Assembly: GCA_003116995.1 (NCBI GenBank)
Contig: BDSL01000045.1
Location: 666,836 to 730,835, forward strand
Reading direction: 5' to 3'
DNA: 64,000 nucleotides
From: Yamagishiella unicocca
Lineage: Eukaryota > Chlorophyta > Chlorophyceae > Chlamydomonadales > Volvocaceae
Every line of letters begins with the position of its first letter. Position 1 is the stretch's first letter. Shown one piece after another: positions 1 through 11,134 of the stretch. The position numbers and the translations under genes were made by a program. Below the pieces are notes generated by a model that saw only the letters and a list, made by a program, of their open reading frames with translations, did not search any database and had not been told where the DNA came from.

Positions 1-2560
1 CGATGGCGGAGGCTGAGCCGGTGGCGGAAGCTGCAGTGGAGGCCGAGCCGGTGGCGGAAGCTGCAGTGGAGGCTGAGCCGGTGGCGGAAGCTGCAGTGGA
101 GGCCGAGCCGGTGGCGGAAGCTGCAGTGGAGGCCGAGCCGGTGGCGGAAGCTGCAGTGGAGGCTGAGCCGGTGGCGGAAGCTGCAGTGGAGGCCGAGCCG
201 GTGGCGGAAGCTGCAGTGGAGGCTGAGCCGGTGGCGGAAGCTGCAGTGGAGGCCGAGCCGGTGGCGGAAGCTGCAGTGGAGGCCGAGCCGGTGGCGGAAG
301 CTGCAGTGGAGGCTGAGCCGGTGGCGGAAGCTGCAGTGGAGGCCGAGCCGGTGGCGGAAGCTGCAGTGGAGGCTGAGCCGGTGGCGGAAGCTGCAGTGGA
401 GGCCGAGCCGGTGGCGGAAGCTGCCGTGGAGGCAGAGCCGGTGGCGGAAGCTGCAGTGGAGGCTGAGCCGGTGGCGGAAGCTGCAGTGGAGGCCGAGCCG
501 GTGGCGGAAGCTGCAGTGGAGGCCGAGCCGGTGGCGGAAGCTGCCGTGGAGGCAGAGCCGGTGGCGGAAGCTGCAGTGGAGGCTGAGCCGGTGGCGGAAG
601 CTGCCGTGGAGGCAGAGCCGGTGGCGGAAGCTGCCGTGGAGGTAGAGCCGGTGGAGGAGGCTACCGTAGAGGCTGAGCCGGTGGCGGAGGGTGCAGTGGA
701 GGCCGAGCCAGTGGCGGAGGCCGAGCCGGTGGCGAAGGCTGAGCCGGCGCACGGGGCAGCTTTGGAGGCGGTGGCGGAGGCTGAGCCGGTGGCGGAAGCT
801 GCAGTGGAGGCCGAGCCGGTGGCGGAAGCTGCAGTGGAGGCTGAGCCGGTGGCGGAAGCTGCAGTGGAGGCCGAGCCGGTGGCGGAAGCTGCAGTGGAGG
901 CCGAGCCGGTGGCGGAAGCTGCAGTGGAGGCTGAGCCGGTGGCGGAAGCTGCAGTGGAGGCCGAGCCGGTGGCGGAAGCTGCAGTGGAGGCGGCCGGTGG
1001 CGGAAGCTGCAGTGGAGGCTGAGCCGGTGGCGGAAGCTGCAGTGGAGGCCGAGCCGGTGGCGGAAGCTGCAGTGGAGGCCGAGCCGGTGGCGGAAGCTGC
1101 AGTGGAGGCTGAGCCGGTGGCGGAAGCTGCAGTGGAGGCCGAGCCGGTGGCGGAAGCTGCAGTGGAGGCTGAGCCGGTGGCGGAAGCTGCAGTGGAGGCT
1201 GAGCCGGTGGCGGAAGCTGCAGTGGAGGCCGAGCCGGTGGCGGAAGCTGCAGTGGAGGCGAGCCGGTGGCGGAAGCTGCAGTGGAGGCCGAGCCGGTGGC
1301 GGAAGCTGCAGTGGAGGCCGAGCCGGTGGCGGAAGCTGCAGTGGAGGCTGAGCCGGTGGCGGAAGCTGCAGTGGAGGCCGAGCCGGTGGCGGAAGCTGCA
1401 GTGGAGGCGAGCCGGTGGCGGAAGCTGCAGTGGAGGCTGAGCCGGTGGCGGAAGCTGCAGTGGAGGCCGAGCCGGTGGCGGAAGCTGCAGTGGAGGCGAG
1501 CCGGTGGCGGAAGCTGCAGTGGAGGCGAGCCGGTGGCGGAAGCTGCAGTGGAGGCCGAGCCGGTGGCGGAAGCTGCAGTGGAGGCGAGCCGGTGGCGGAA
1601 GCTGCAGTGGAGGCCGAGCCGGTGGCGGAAGCTGCAGTGGAAGCTGCAGTGGAGCTGCCTGAGCGGAAGCTGGCAGCTGCAGTGGAGGCCGAGCCGGTGG
1701 CGGAAGCTGCAGTGGCGGAGCTGCAGTGGAGGCTGAGCCGGTGGCGGAAGCTGCAGTGGAGGCCGTGAGCCGGTGGCGGAAGCCGGTGGCGGAGTGGAGG
1801 CCGAGTGGCGGAGTGGCGAGGCTGAGTGGAGGCGGTGGCGGAGGCTGAGCCGGTGGCCGAGGCTGCAGTGGATGCTGCCGGTGGCGGAGTTCGGTGGCGG
1901 AGGTGGAGCCGAGTGGAGGCAGTGGCGGAGGCTGAGCCGGTGGCGGAAGCTGCAGTGGAGGCCGAGCCGGTGGCGGAAGCTGCAGTGGAGGCTGAGCCGG
2001 TGGCGGAAGCTGCAGTGGAGGCCGAGCCGGTGGCGGAAGCTGCAGTGGAGGCAGCCGGTGGCGGAAGCTGCAGTGGAGGCTGAGCCGGTGGCGGAAGCTG
2101 CAGTGGAGGCCGAGCCGGTGGCGGAAGCTGCAGTGGCGGAAGCTGCAGTGGAGGCGAGCCGGTGGCGGAAGCTGCAGTGGAGGCTGAGCCGGTGGCGGAA
2201 GCTGCAGTGGAGGCCGAGCCGGTGGCGGAAGCTGCAGTGGAGGCTGAGCCGGTGGCGGAAGCTGCAGTGGAGGCCGAGCCGGTGGCGGAAGCTGCCGTGG
2301 AGGCAGAGCCGGTGGCGGAAGCTGCAGTGGAGGCTGAGCCGGTGGCGGAAGCTGCAGTGGAGGCCGAGCCGGTGGCGGAAGCTGCAGTGGAGGCCGAGCC
2401 GGTGGCGGAAGCTGCAGTGGAGGCTGAGCCGGTGGCGGAAGCTGCAGTGGAGGCCGAGCCGGTGGCGGAAGCTGCAGTGGAGGCTGAGCCGGTGGCGGAA
2501 GCTGCAGTGGAGGCCGAGCCGGTGGCGGAAGCTGCCGTGGAGGCTGAGCCAGCAGCGGCG
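1..2560 (+). repeat. 30-bp coding minisatellite, about 80 units
   Basis: Tandem 30-bp unit, core gagccggtggcggaagctgc followed by agtggaggc(c/t). Most variants are C/T at one third-codon position, with occasional gca. A degenerate interlude lies near 1768-1925 and a second around 650-780. Units missing one or two bases occur near 991, 1256, 1406, 1496, 1526, 1586 and 2155; each shifts the reading frame. Confidence 0.97.
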
Positions 2561-3242
2561 GCTGAGACGGTGGCGGAGGTCGCAGTGGAGGCGGAGCCGG
2601 TAGCGGTGGGCGCAGAGACTGTGGAGGCTCAGCAGGTGGAAGAGGCTGAGTCGGGGGAGGAGGCGAAGCCAGTGAAGGAGGCGGAACCGGTGGAGGAGGC
2701 TGCAGTGGAGGCTAAGCCGGCGGTAGAGACTGCGGTGGACATTCAGCCAGTGGAGGAGGCTGAGGCGGCGGCGGAGCTGGCGGTGGAGGTCGAGGCAAAT
2801 CCGGTGGCGGTGGAGACAGAGCCGGCTTCCAAGACCCTGGAGGTTTGAACTCAGCCAGTGCTCGAGGCGGAAATGGTGCCATCTACGCTGACCAGGCGAC
2901 AGCTATTCTCATCCCCATATCGGCACAACCGGACGAGGTGGAGTCTTCACATGTCAGCCCAGGGCGGAGCCGGAGGCCGCACATGCCATGCTTGATGTGT
3001 GTGCGTCCCAGGCAATGCCCGAAAATGTCAGCCCAGAGGCAACTGTTGCCGAAGCCGGGGCGGCGGTTGCAGCAGGAGGAATTTTGGAGGCCGCCTATTG
3101 CGGGCAGGCTGCGAGAACTTCGGCAGGGGCTGAGGCTGAGCCCAGCGTACACCAGGGGCCTAGCACGTACGATTGGGGCGCCCAAACATGGCAGCAGGGC
3201 GAAATGCAGGACGAGCAGGTGGACGACGGGTCATACCGCTAA
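1..3242 (+). CDS. Ala/Glu/Val/Pro repeat protein, 5' end outside window
   Basis: Partial gene: the window opens inside it and no start is visible. The bulk is a 10-residue repeat (AEPVAEAAVE). The last repeat-bearing frame (from 2162) passes into a non-repetitive Glu/Ala/Val tail. That frame meets a stop at 2846, but a GT donor at 2843 and an AG acceptor ending at 2957 give a 115-nt phase-0 intron. The frame then continues to a stop at 3240-3242 with a tail containing YDWGAQTWQQGEMQDEQ. The repeat tract shows several 1-2 base frame breaks, so the full protein cannot be read as one frame. It has an acidic, coiled or disordered composition, with no catalytic motif, signal peptide or membrane segment visible. 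Function unknown; a structural or scaffold-like role is only a guess. Confidence 0.6.
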
Positions 3243-3803
3243 GGGCATGAGCATTCGGAGGGCTCTTGTTGCGGTATGACTGAGCTGCGTTGGGGGTTGA
3301 ATTTGATTGATTGGGGATGGATTACCCGCACTGCCTTCATTTGGGTCATGATGATCACAATGATCGGGTTCGGGGCTGGCTTGGTGCATACGGGCAATGG
3401 AATGAGAAAAGCAACGTACAGTCGGTGCTGGGCCTACCGAGCATCCTCCATACGCTCGTGTTCCACAAGATCAGCAGTGTACCGATATCAAGGGGGGTCG
3501 AATGGAGTGACAATGATACGGGTTTTGACTGGTTTTGACTTCCGATGGCATGTGTCTTAAGGTGACTAAGGCAGGGTGGAGTAATTGGCGGGGAAATCAT
3601 GCTTATTCTGACACGAAAGTGCACCTGGTCGTGCCACCGCGACACATGCGCGATGGATCACGCGCGTTTTCCGTGTACGACATGTCAACGCAAAACCGAC
3701 TCCTTTTGTAAAGTGTCTTGTTTATTAAATACTGTGGAACGTAAAGGAGTACTTAGTGTGCGTAACATATCAGTGTGCGTATAGCATAGTACCTGGACGG
3801 AAT
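3243..3803. other. Intergenic; 3' UTR and poly(A) signal candidate
   Basis: Follows the stop of the repeat-protein gene. A TGTAA motif, the algal poly(A) signal, sits at 3707-3711, about 465 nt past the stop. No convincing coding exon was seen on either strand. Confidence 0.4.
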
Positions 3804-5496
3804 ATGGTCGACGAGCTCGTCGGTCCGCTCACGCCCAGATGGCTACTTGCCACAAGCATCACATTGATAATTGGACTAAATTATGTACTACTCTGCCACT
3901 ACCCAGGAAAGAAGCTAATCCGATATGCTTACCTGGCGGTTTCCGGTCCAATTGCCCTAGCAATTGTTCCGCTCGCCATCGACACCTTCGCTAAGGCGCT
4001 CTCGGTACAGGTAATAAAGTCTTACATTTCTCTGTGCGCATACCACGCGTAAACCGGCACCCTGTACGGATTCGGGTAAACCTACCCGGGAGAAAACCGT
4101 CAAGCATGGGACGCCATGGAAAGCAGTCATCCTAACGCCGCACCGTCGCTGCGGACGCTCGTAGCAACAGGGTTTTCATCGTGGTTTTCGCGCACATCAC
4201 TGTTTTGTGGCACCGTGGCAGGAGTATCTTGGTGTAGTGGACAGCTTTTGTAAGGAGGAAGCCCCAGGGACTGGGCGCTGGGAGGAGGGGGAATCGCTGC
4301 CTGCTGCCTGTTGTAGCATGTGTTGGAAGGTTTTGTCGTTTACGCCCGCCTGTGCAATGCTCCCGGCGCAGATCGCTGGCGCCTACTTCGCCATCTACCT
4401 GCGCGCCATCGAGTACTGCGCGCTGGAGGACCCATGCCCGGCGCCGCGATCAACCTGGCGCTACTTCCTGGCGGGCGTACAAGACACCTTCATCCCCTTC
4501 GAGGCCGGCGGCACGGCAGTGCGGGCAGCGGGCGTCACCGACTCCAGCGCGAAGCGGCGGCCAGGCAGGCCCCGCCACCCGCAGATGGAGCGGCAGCTGC
4601 TGGCAGCACGCAGCAGCGCCTACACCGCGGCCGCCTCCCGACTTCTTCTGGAGCTTGCCGTACAGTACCTGCTTTACGACTGTCTCCTGACGCTTTGCGT
4701 CAAGCCAGGCAAGGACCAGGGCCCTCCAGGTGATGGAGATGCTGCGGGGCTGCCAGCCCTCGTAAGCGGCGCCTCGCTCCTCGCATCCGCCTCCTTCACC
4801 GTCTGCCTGTACCTCCACTTCGCCATGTCGTACAAGGGTGTCGTACTGGCGCTGTCGGTGGCGCAACCCGGCCTGCTGTACAGCTGCCACCACCAGTTCC
4901 TGGAGCCCTGGCGGGGCCTCGTGTCCGTGAGCGAGTTGTGGCAGCGCTGGCACCAGCTCTTCCGCATGACCTTTGTGCGCCTGGCGTACCGGCCCGCGCG
5001 CCGCCTCGTCCGGAACCTGCTTAGCGGCAGCACCGGCGGCACCGGCAGCAACGCAGTCGTCGGTGGCGACAAAGCCGAACCCAGCGCGCGAGGGCGTGGG
5101 GGCGGCAGCAGCGTCGTCGCTGAGGAGTGCGTCGGCTGTCTGGCGGTCTTCCTGCTGAGCGGCCTCATCCACGAGTACATGTGCTGGGCGGCCTTCGGAG
5201 CCGCGCGCGGCTGGCAGCTTTCGTTCTTTGCGGCGCACGGCGTCGCCGTCCTTGTCGACCAGGCGGCGGCAGCGGCCATCGACAGGGCGGGGAAGGGACC
5301 CTCCAGGCGGTGGCTCCTGCCACCGCGGTTGATGCGTGGCGCCCGGGCCGCTGCCTCGGCGACGTTCTGCCTGCTAAGCAGCGTTGTATTCATGCGACCC
5401 TGGCTGGAGGCTGGGTACCACCTGGACATCTGGCACCCTGTGTCGCCGACCGCGTGGGCTGCGGGGCGCCTTGGGGCTGGGCGTGCGGTGTGGTAG
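3804..5496 (+). CDS. Wax-synthase-like membrane-bound O-acyltransferase (MBOAT)
   Basis: Two-exon model: 3804-4010 and 4372-5496, both phase 0 (donor CAG|GTAATA, acceptor GCGCAG), 443 residues. A third small exon inside the 361-nt intron cannot be excluded. Exon 1 gives MVDELVGPLTPRWLL and a run of hydrophobic helices. Exon 2 continues with AGAYFAIYLRAIEYC. Family hallmarks are W-x-R-W-H (LWQRWH, residues 259-263) and the membrane-embedded catalytic His motif GLIHEYMCW (His near 336). These fit the wax-synthase/Tri7-like branch of MBOAT enzymes, which transfer an acyl group from acyl-CoA to an alcohol, in the ER membrane in known cases. Several hydrophobic segments support an integral membrane protein. 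A Gly/Ser-rich insertion (around residues 295-318) separates the two motifs. The substrate is not predictable from sequence. Confidence 0.75.
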
Positions 5497-6393
5497 TTGG
5501 GGGGAAGGGTGGGTGGGAAGCAGCAGCAGATGTGGTCCGGTACCAGTATGTTAAGTACGGCACTGGGGAGCACTGTGGTTATCTTGGGTGCAGCTGGAGA
5601 TGCACGGAGTGTGCGGCGATCGTGGGCGGAAGGCGTGCGGAGTGAAGCTGTGGGTGTCGTTTCTTGTGCGGCGCGCGTCACTGACGGTGCGATGCGACAT
5701 TATTGATGCGGCGCCTTTTCACGGCAGCATGCCGTTCGTGCGTCTGGTCCATGGTGTGCCGTGGCCGGTGTTCACAGGGAGCGATGCCTATATCGGACGC
5801 AGAGGATTGCCGTCAGAGCGGGCTTTGACCATGAGCGGGCGAGTACTGGCTGATCGCTTTCGACAGGGTAAGGGATGGCGGATGCGTGGGCGAACGTCGT
5901 CGAGGGAGAATCGTAACGTGTGGGCAGGTGCAGGGGCCAGCGGCGGCTCCACATGCGGCACCACAGTGGTGGCAGGGGGAGCCTCCAGTGGCTCAGGTGG
6001 TTACAGTGCTGACTGTGCTCTGGTGGCCCCAGTGCTGACTGTTTACGGGCTGATTGGTACCTGGTGGTTTACTGCTGCCTGGTGCAGCCACGTGCCTCGA
6101 AGAATGGATGGAGAGGGGCCCAAGGGTTCAACTAGCGACCGACCACGATGCTTACAGGCCCTCCGCCACTTGCCGGGTGCCATGGCGCCAACACTGGCGG
6201 TTGTTCATTGAAAACCACCGTAACAACACTTCACGCATCCACGGCCCCATGGCAATTCAGGGGTTATTGAGGCACAGACAAGGTTTGGGTGCAGAGAAAT
6301 ATCGGCGAACCGACACAGGAGAAGAGGTAACGTTTGTGGCGTGTGTTGTGCGTTGTGTGTCCCAGGCAGCGCCTCAAGCCCCGCGCCCCACCC
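5497..6393. other. Convergent intergenic region (3' ends of MBOAT and IWR1 genes)
   Basis: About 900 bp between two convergent genes. No exon with good splice borders or motif was seen. On the minus strand a TGTAA motif occupies 6152-6156, about 240 nt beyond the IWR1 stop, and is a good poly(A) candidate for that gene. Confidence 0.4.
6152..6156 (-). terminator. TGTAA poly(A) signal candidate for IWR1
   Basis: Reverse complement of ttaca; about 240 nt downstream of the IWR1 stop codon. The motif is the usual volvocine polyadenylation signal but is short, so chance occurrence is possible. Confidence 0.4.
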
Positions 6394-9300
6394 TCAGTGC
6401 ATGAAGATGGCCCGCCGCCGCCGCTCCTCCGCCTCGCGCTGATCCTCCTCCTCGCTCATGAAGCTGCTGTGCTCGCTGTAATCATCATTTTCCGTCCGAT
6501 AGTACGACGAAACCTTCTTGGCCGGCCGCGCCCGCCTGCAGCGCCGCCCAAAGATCTCCTCGTCCTCGTCCCCCTCGTCCTCCTCGTCGTCGTCATCGCT
6601 CAATGCGCCCCGCCGCCGCATTCCGACCGCGCCGCCCCAGCCGCACGCCCCCGCATCTGCGTCCGCCGGCTCCGCCTCCTCGTCTTCTTCATCGTCGTCG
6701 TCGTCGCCGTCCGTCGCCGCGTCGTTGCCGCGGCCGCCGTACGGCGCATCTTCCTCGTCCGGGTAGGAATTGGCGTAGTAGCTCTCCGCATTGGAATCCT
6801 CGCTGTCGTGCTCCTCCACCGCCGCGGCTCGCTGCGCCGCCTCGTCCTCCAGCTCGCCCGCCCAGAAGAACTCGTCGTCGTTCTCGGCCACCTGGCCGGG
6901 ATGATGGTGTCGGTGGTGTTGAGGGTTGTGGTGTGGTGCGAGCGGGTGGGTGGGTGGGCAATGGCAGTTAGGAAGGGGCCTGAGAGGCGTGCCGTCGGCA
7001 GTGCTGTCGTCGCCGGCGGGCGTCGGCGGGCGACTGCGATGCTGCTTTGCTCGACACCGTGAAGGCGCTAGGAGGGATGGCGGAGATGTCTGCCGTACAC
7101 CACACGGCGCTTATGTGCAGCCGTACTCTAACCGCACGCCTCGCCCCTCAGCCATGACGGAACCTTCCTTCGCTCCGCCCCAAGGTGCATGCCCCTCGCA
7201 CCTCAATGACCGGCGCTGCGAGGTCGACGCCCGTGGGCGCGTCCAGCCAGGGCCAGGGGTCGCCCTCGTCGCCCTCCTGCCCGCCCTCCATGTCATCTGG
7301 CACGGGCACGTACACGTCATACACGAACGCATGCGCTTCGTCGCCAGCGGCGTGCTCGGTTGCTGCGGAGCCGGAGGCCCCGCCGGCGGCGTCAGCGGCC
7401 GTGGACGCGCCGGGAGGAAGAGGAGCAGCTGGGACGGCCGTCGCTGTGCTGGCAGCCCCCGACGGAAGTGGAGGTGTGGTGTGTTGTGTTTGAGGAGCAG
7501 CGGGGGGCTGCTGCTGTGCTTTCGGTGGCGTGGCCTGGGCGCGCTTGGGCCGTGCGGGAATCCTCTTGACGGCCTCCGGCTGCTGCTGGCTCAAGCTGTG
7601 CAAGTACTCGTCCACCTGCGCGTCAGATGCACCAGCAGTGAGGCGCAAGAAGCTCGCTAACCGGAACTCCGCAAAGCTGGGCCCATGTGATGCTCGGCAC
7701 TGTACATTGTCGGGCACCAGTACACCTACCCACCAGAGGCCCGTATCGCTGCTGGATTAGCACCTCCTCAGGCGTGGCCCGTGCCGCCATTCCTCCCGCC
7801 TGCGGCTGCGGCTGCAGAGGCGGCACAGCAGACGTTGACGGCTGCTCCTGCTGCTGCCGCTGCTCCTGCTGCTGTTGCTTGCTGGCCTGGGCTGCATGCC
7901 TGGCCCCGGTGGCTCTGCGCCCGTTTGCCGCCGCCGTCGCCGGTAGCCGTTCCAGGTCGTACATCTGGAACAAGCTGGCCGCCTCCCCACCATCACCCAC
8001 CGTCGACTCACGCTTCCGCCGTATCTGCGACGATACACGACGTAGGGTGCGTTAAGCAGCTTGGGCGGCCTCCTGGCTCCAGAGTCGTACAACCCTCTAG
8101 GCAAATCGCCAACCGTACTCACAGAGCAGCACAGGCCACACCCCAGGCGACCCCTGGGTCACCTGGTCCCAATCGCCCTGCCGCCTCTGCCCCGCTCCAT
8201 CACTCTCCGCCCCATCCGCCCCCCAATGTGCAACTGGCCAGTGATCAGCATGGGCAGCCCCAATGACGCCCTCCCCAGCGCTGCCCCTGGCCCCCACCTA
8301 CACCGTCACGAAGGGACACTGGCCCCCGTGTCCCAGGCGTCTGCTTGCAGCGACGTGATGCTGGCTCTTGCTCCGTGGCGTTCCCGCTCTGAACCGCGCG
8401 CCACCACCCCTCCACGACGCCCCCTCGACCGCGCGCCACCACCCCTCCACGACGCCCCCTCACTCTGCATGGGATTCCTAGCTACGGGCTGCCTCGCTGC
8501 CCCCAACCCCCCCGGGGTCACACGGGGCCCCGCAACGTGTGGACCGCCAGATCGCCGCGGGCCGCCCCAACGGCTGACCCACCTGCTTGTACCTCGCCGC
8601 CACTGCCGACTGCTTGTGCGACGTCCGCAGCGCCGCCACCCGACTGTCCCGGCTGGGCGGCTGGCCGCCCTTGCCACCCCGCCGGGGCAGCTGCCCACGC
8701 TGCTCCTGGCTCCCCTCACCCTCGCCCTGCCCTCCCAGCAGCTCCTCCAGCGGCCGCTGCCCCGGGGCCTGCGGTAACCCAGCAAGGCGCTCCTCGCCTC
8801 CTGCTGCGCCTGCCCCTGCCGGCCCAGCCGCCGGCTCCTTGGCTGGCGGTGCGGCGCTGGTGGAGGCTGCGGCGCCAGACTGTGTCCGCAGCAGCTGCAG
8901 CAGCTCGGTCTCCGTCATGGACTGTACGGGGCCACACGAGCGGCACGTGTCGGGGGATCGGCGGGTGTTTGTGAGCAAACCGGTGTATTTGTGGCGATGA
9001 TGGGTGCGGGTGGCGAGCGCGTCGGGCCTTGATTCGGAGGGCGTGGGTGTGAGAGGGTACTTCTGCTGCCACGGCTGCCCTGGCGGGCATTGTGGGTAAT
9101 GGTAACACCAGGAACGAGCCGATGAGACGCTAGCTGCAAGTTATGTTCATGAGTGGGTTGCGAGATGTACTGCTGTAGCGTTCAAGGCTTGGGCGTGGCT
9201 GGCAGACCCGTACAATGTAATCACGGCGTTAACGCGATGGGCATGTTGCGGTATGTAATATGCGTGTCAGTGGTGGGGGCCCCGTGTTACCCACGTGCTG

Positions 9301-9673
9301 ACGCTGTGCCCAAGCTCACCTCCAGCACGGATACGTCTACGGTGCGAAGGCGTCGAAAGCGCCTTCGCGGTACGTCCGCAGCTGCTGCTGTGGCCGCGCC
9401 AAGCACCGACAGACCCTGGAACTGGAGCAGGACCTCATCGTAACGAGGCTGCTTGCTCCTTGGGGCCCCAGCAGCCTCCAAAACTGCATGCATGATACCC
9501 TTTCATGGTTATGACTTGGCGCTGGCAAAGACTTGTGACGAATGCAACTTGTGTAACGCTGACGTACTGATTTCCGGTGCCGCAGGATCATCACGCCTCC
9601 GCTTGATGCGCACAATCGTAAGTGATGATGCAGAGGCCTCCTGAAGCTGCCTCGCCCCAGGGTCATCAGCCAT
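6394..9673 (-). CDS. IWR1: IWR1/DMS4-type RNA polymerase II nuclear import factor
   Basis: Six minus-strand exons: 9673-9568, 9483-9320, 8921-8583, 8024-7730, 7656-7202, 6891-6394. Phases 1,0,0,1,0 all match and the total is 1857 nt (618 residues). Introns are GT-AG; the shortest is 73 nt with a TTAG acceptor. Family landmarks in order: N-terminal basic motif IVRIKRRRDDP (20-29), the motif SMTETELLQLL, the segment AARYKQIRRKRE then FQMYDLERL, YGPLVASFLRL, FVYDVYVPVPDD, and the C-terminal signature EDSNAESYYANSYPDEED (484-501) in a strongly acidic tail. This order matches plant DMS4 and yeast Iwr1, which bind assembled RNA polymerase II and escort it into the nucleus; plant DMS4 also affects Pol IV/V silencing. 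A Gln/Ala-rich insertion is lineage-specific. The start ATG (9671-9673) is the first in frame. Confidence 0.9.
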
Positions 9674-10210
9674 TTATTACGCGTCCACTCTTCCCAGTCG
9701 TGCTAGTTTGCGCAAAGAGAAAGATTCTTTACCATTCAAGTATGGACTGGTAATTGCATAGTCTGGCGCATCTGCGCTATTGCGTACTGCGGAGGGCATA
9801 GAAACTGCCAACCTGGACGTCTATGGCATTTCTCAACCTTGTTATTGAAACCACAAGCATTCACAAAATTCATTCGTTTTGCCAGCCTAACGTTAAAGCA
9901 CGTTTTGCGGTGACTGCAATTTATCAAATAACGTCCAGTACGCTGGATCCCATCCGCATGGTGTCTGAGCGACTGAGCCAGTGCATGCAAGGCTAAAGAT
10001 TTCGCGTCCGGATTACAAATGAGGAGAGACATGTACACATATCACCAACGATCTGATCGACGGAATTTGTCTCGGGATTCCAGGCCTAACCTGCAGGGAC
10101 AGGTGGGACAGGTGGGACTGCCAGCAGCCGGACACCTCCCACCTATAATGTTCTGCACTATCAGCAACACCACCTATTTCAAAGTTGCTCATACTGCCGC
10201 GCGCGTCCCG
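9674..10210. other. IWR1 upstream region, no gene seen
   Basis: Lower-GC sequence upstream of the IWR1 start. Open frames exist on both strands but none has splice context or recognisable residues. It probably holds the IWR1 promoter and 5' UTR; no TATA box was identified with confidence. Confidence 0.3.
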
Positions 10211-10885
10211 TCATCGGCTTGCCCGAGGCACGTCACCCGGCGCAGTTTCCCTGTCGTCGTAGCCAATACGGATGATACCGCCCATCAATTTGTTGAGGTC
10301 GGAACTCCCTGCGTGCGTGCCATCCCCTTCTCGAATCACCACTGGGCTCCAGCTCTCCTCGCTACCGCCCGCTCCGCAATCAAGCACGCCAGCATCGCCC
10401 ATCCTACCACTGCCACCCCACCCGTTGGCTGGCCCTGCCCGCCACGCTCCACAACATCCGCCTCCCCCATAGCATCAGCCCAAAGCTTCTCCATACCACT
10501 TCTCGGGCTCCTGAACCAGCCTCGCGCGCGAGCGGCAGCGAGGGCGCCGTTGTCGCGCGCTCCTCTCGTTAGGGCTCGCCGCATCCGCAGAATCTGCCAG
10601 CCAGCGGTATAAGCTGCCCTTCTCGGTCAACCTCATGGGACCTTCGGGGTGCTACAGACCAGGCGACTCAGAGGCGCATCGACGCCGTTTCCGTCCGGCT
10701 TAAGGGCGTCGCGGTGACAGGACCTTCCCGGGACTTCTGTATCTTCCAAGCCCACTCCCAAGCGCCAGCATAGCATTGAAATCTGCGGCACTGCCAACGC
10801 TCAGCTCTAAGACAGCCCCTTCGGTTACTTCGGTGCGGCTGGGGGCCTTGCGGGCCACAGGCCTGTTGCCGTCTCGGCTGGGCAT
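10211..10885 (-). CDS. Possible small unidentified gene, exons uncertain
   Basis: Three coding-looking minus-strand segments. From an ATG at 10885 a frame contains TEVTEGAVLELSVGSAADFN. After an acceptor-like ctgtag, a second holds MRLTEKGSLYRWLADSADAA. A third ends at 10211 and contains HAGSSDLNKLMGGIIRIGYD. Borders and phases between them could not be closed, and the donors are weak. No family recognised. It would be head-to-head with the receptor-kinase gene, so the two could share a promoter region. Confidence 0.25.
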
Positions 10886-11134
10886 GGAGCCGCAGTGAGG
10901 ACCCACCGCCCTCCTGGAATGGACAGCTCCATTACGTGCTGCTATTGCTGCTCCTGTTGCTGTCCCCAAACATCGAGGGGAAGCGCAGCGCCGGAGGCTG
11001 CGGCAGCTGCGACGGGTCAACCATCTGGGTCGCCCTGCGATGCGACTACGCCGATCGCGGGCGCTGCCGCCTGCGACAAAGGCCAATCGCGACACCCACC
11101 GGCAGTAATCACCACCACCACCACCACAACCGGG

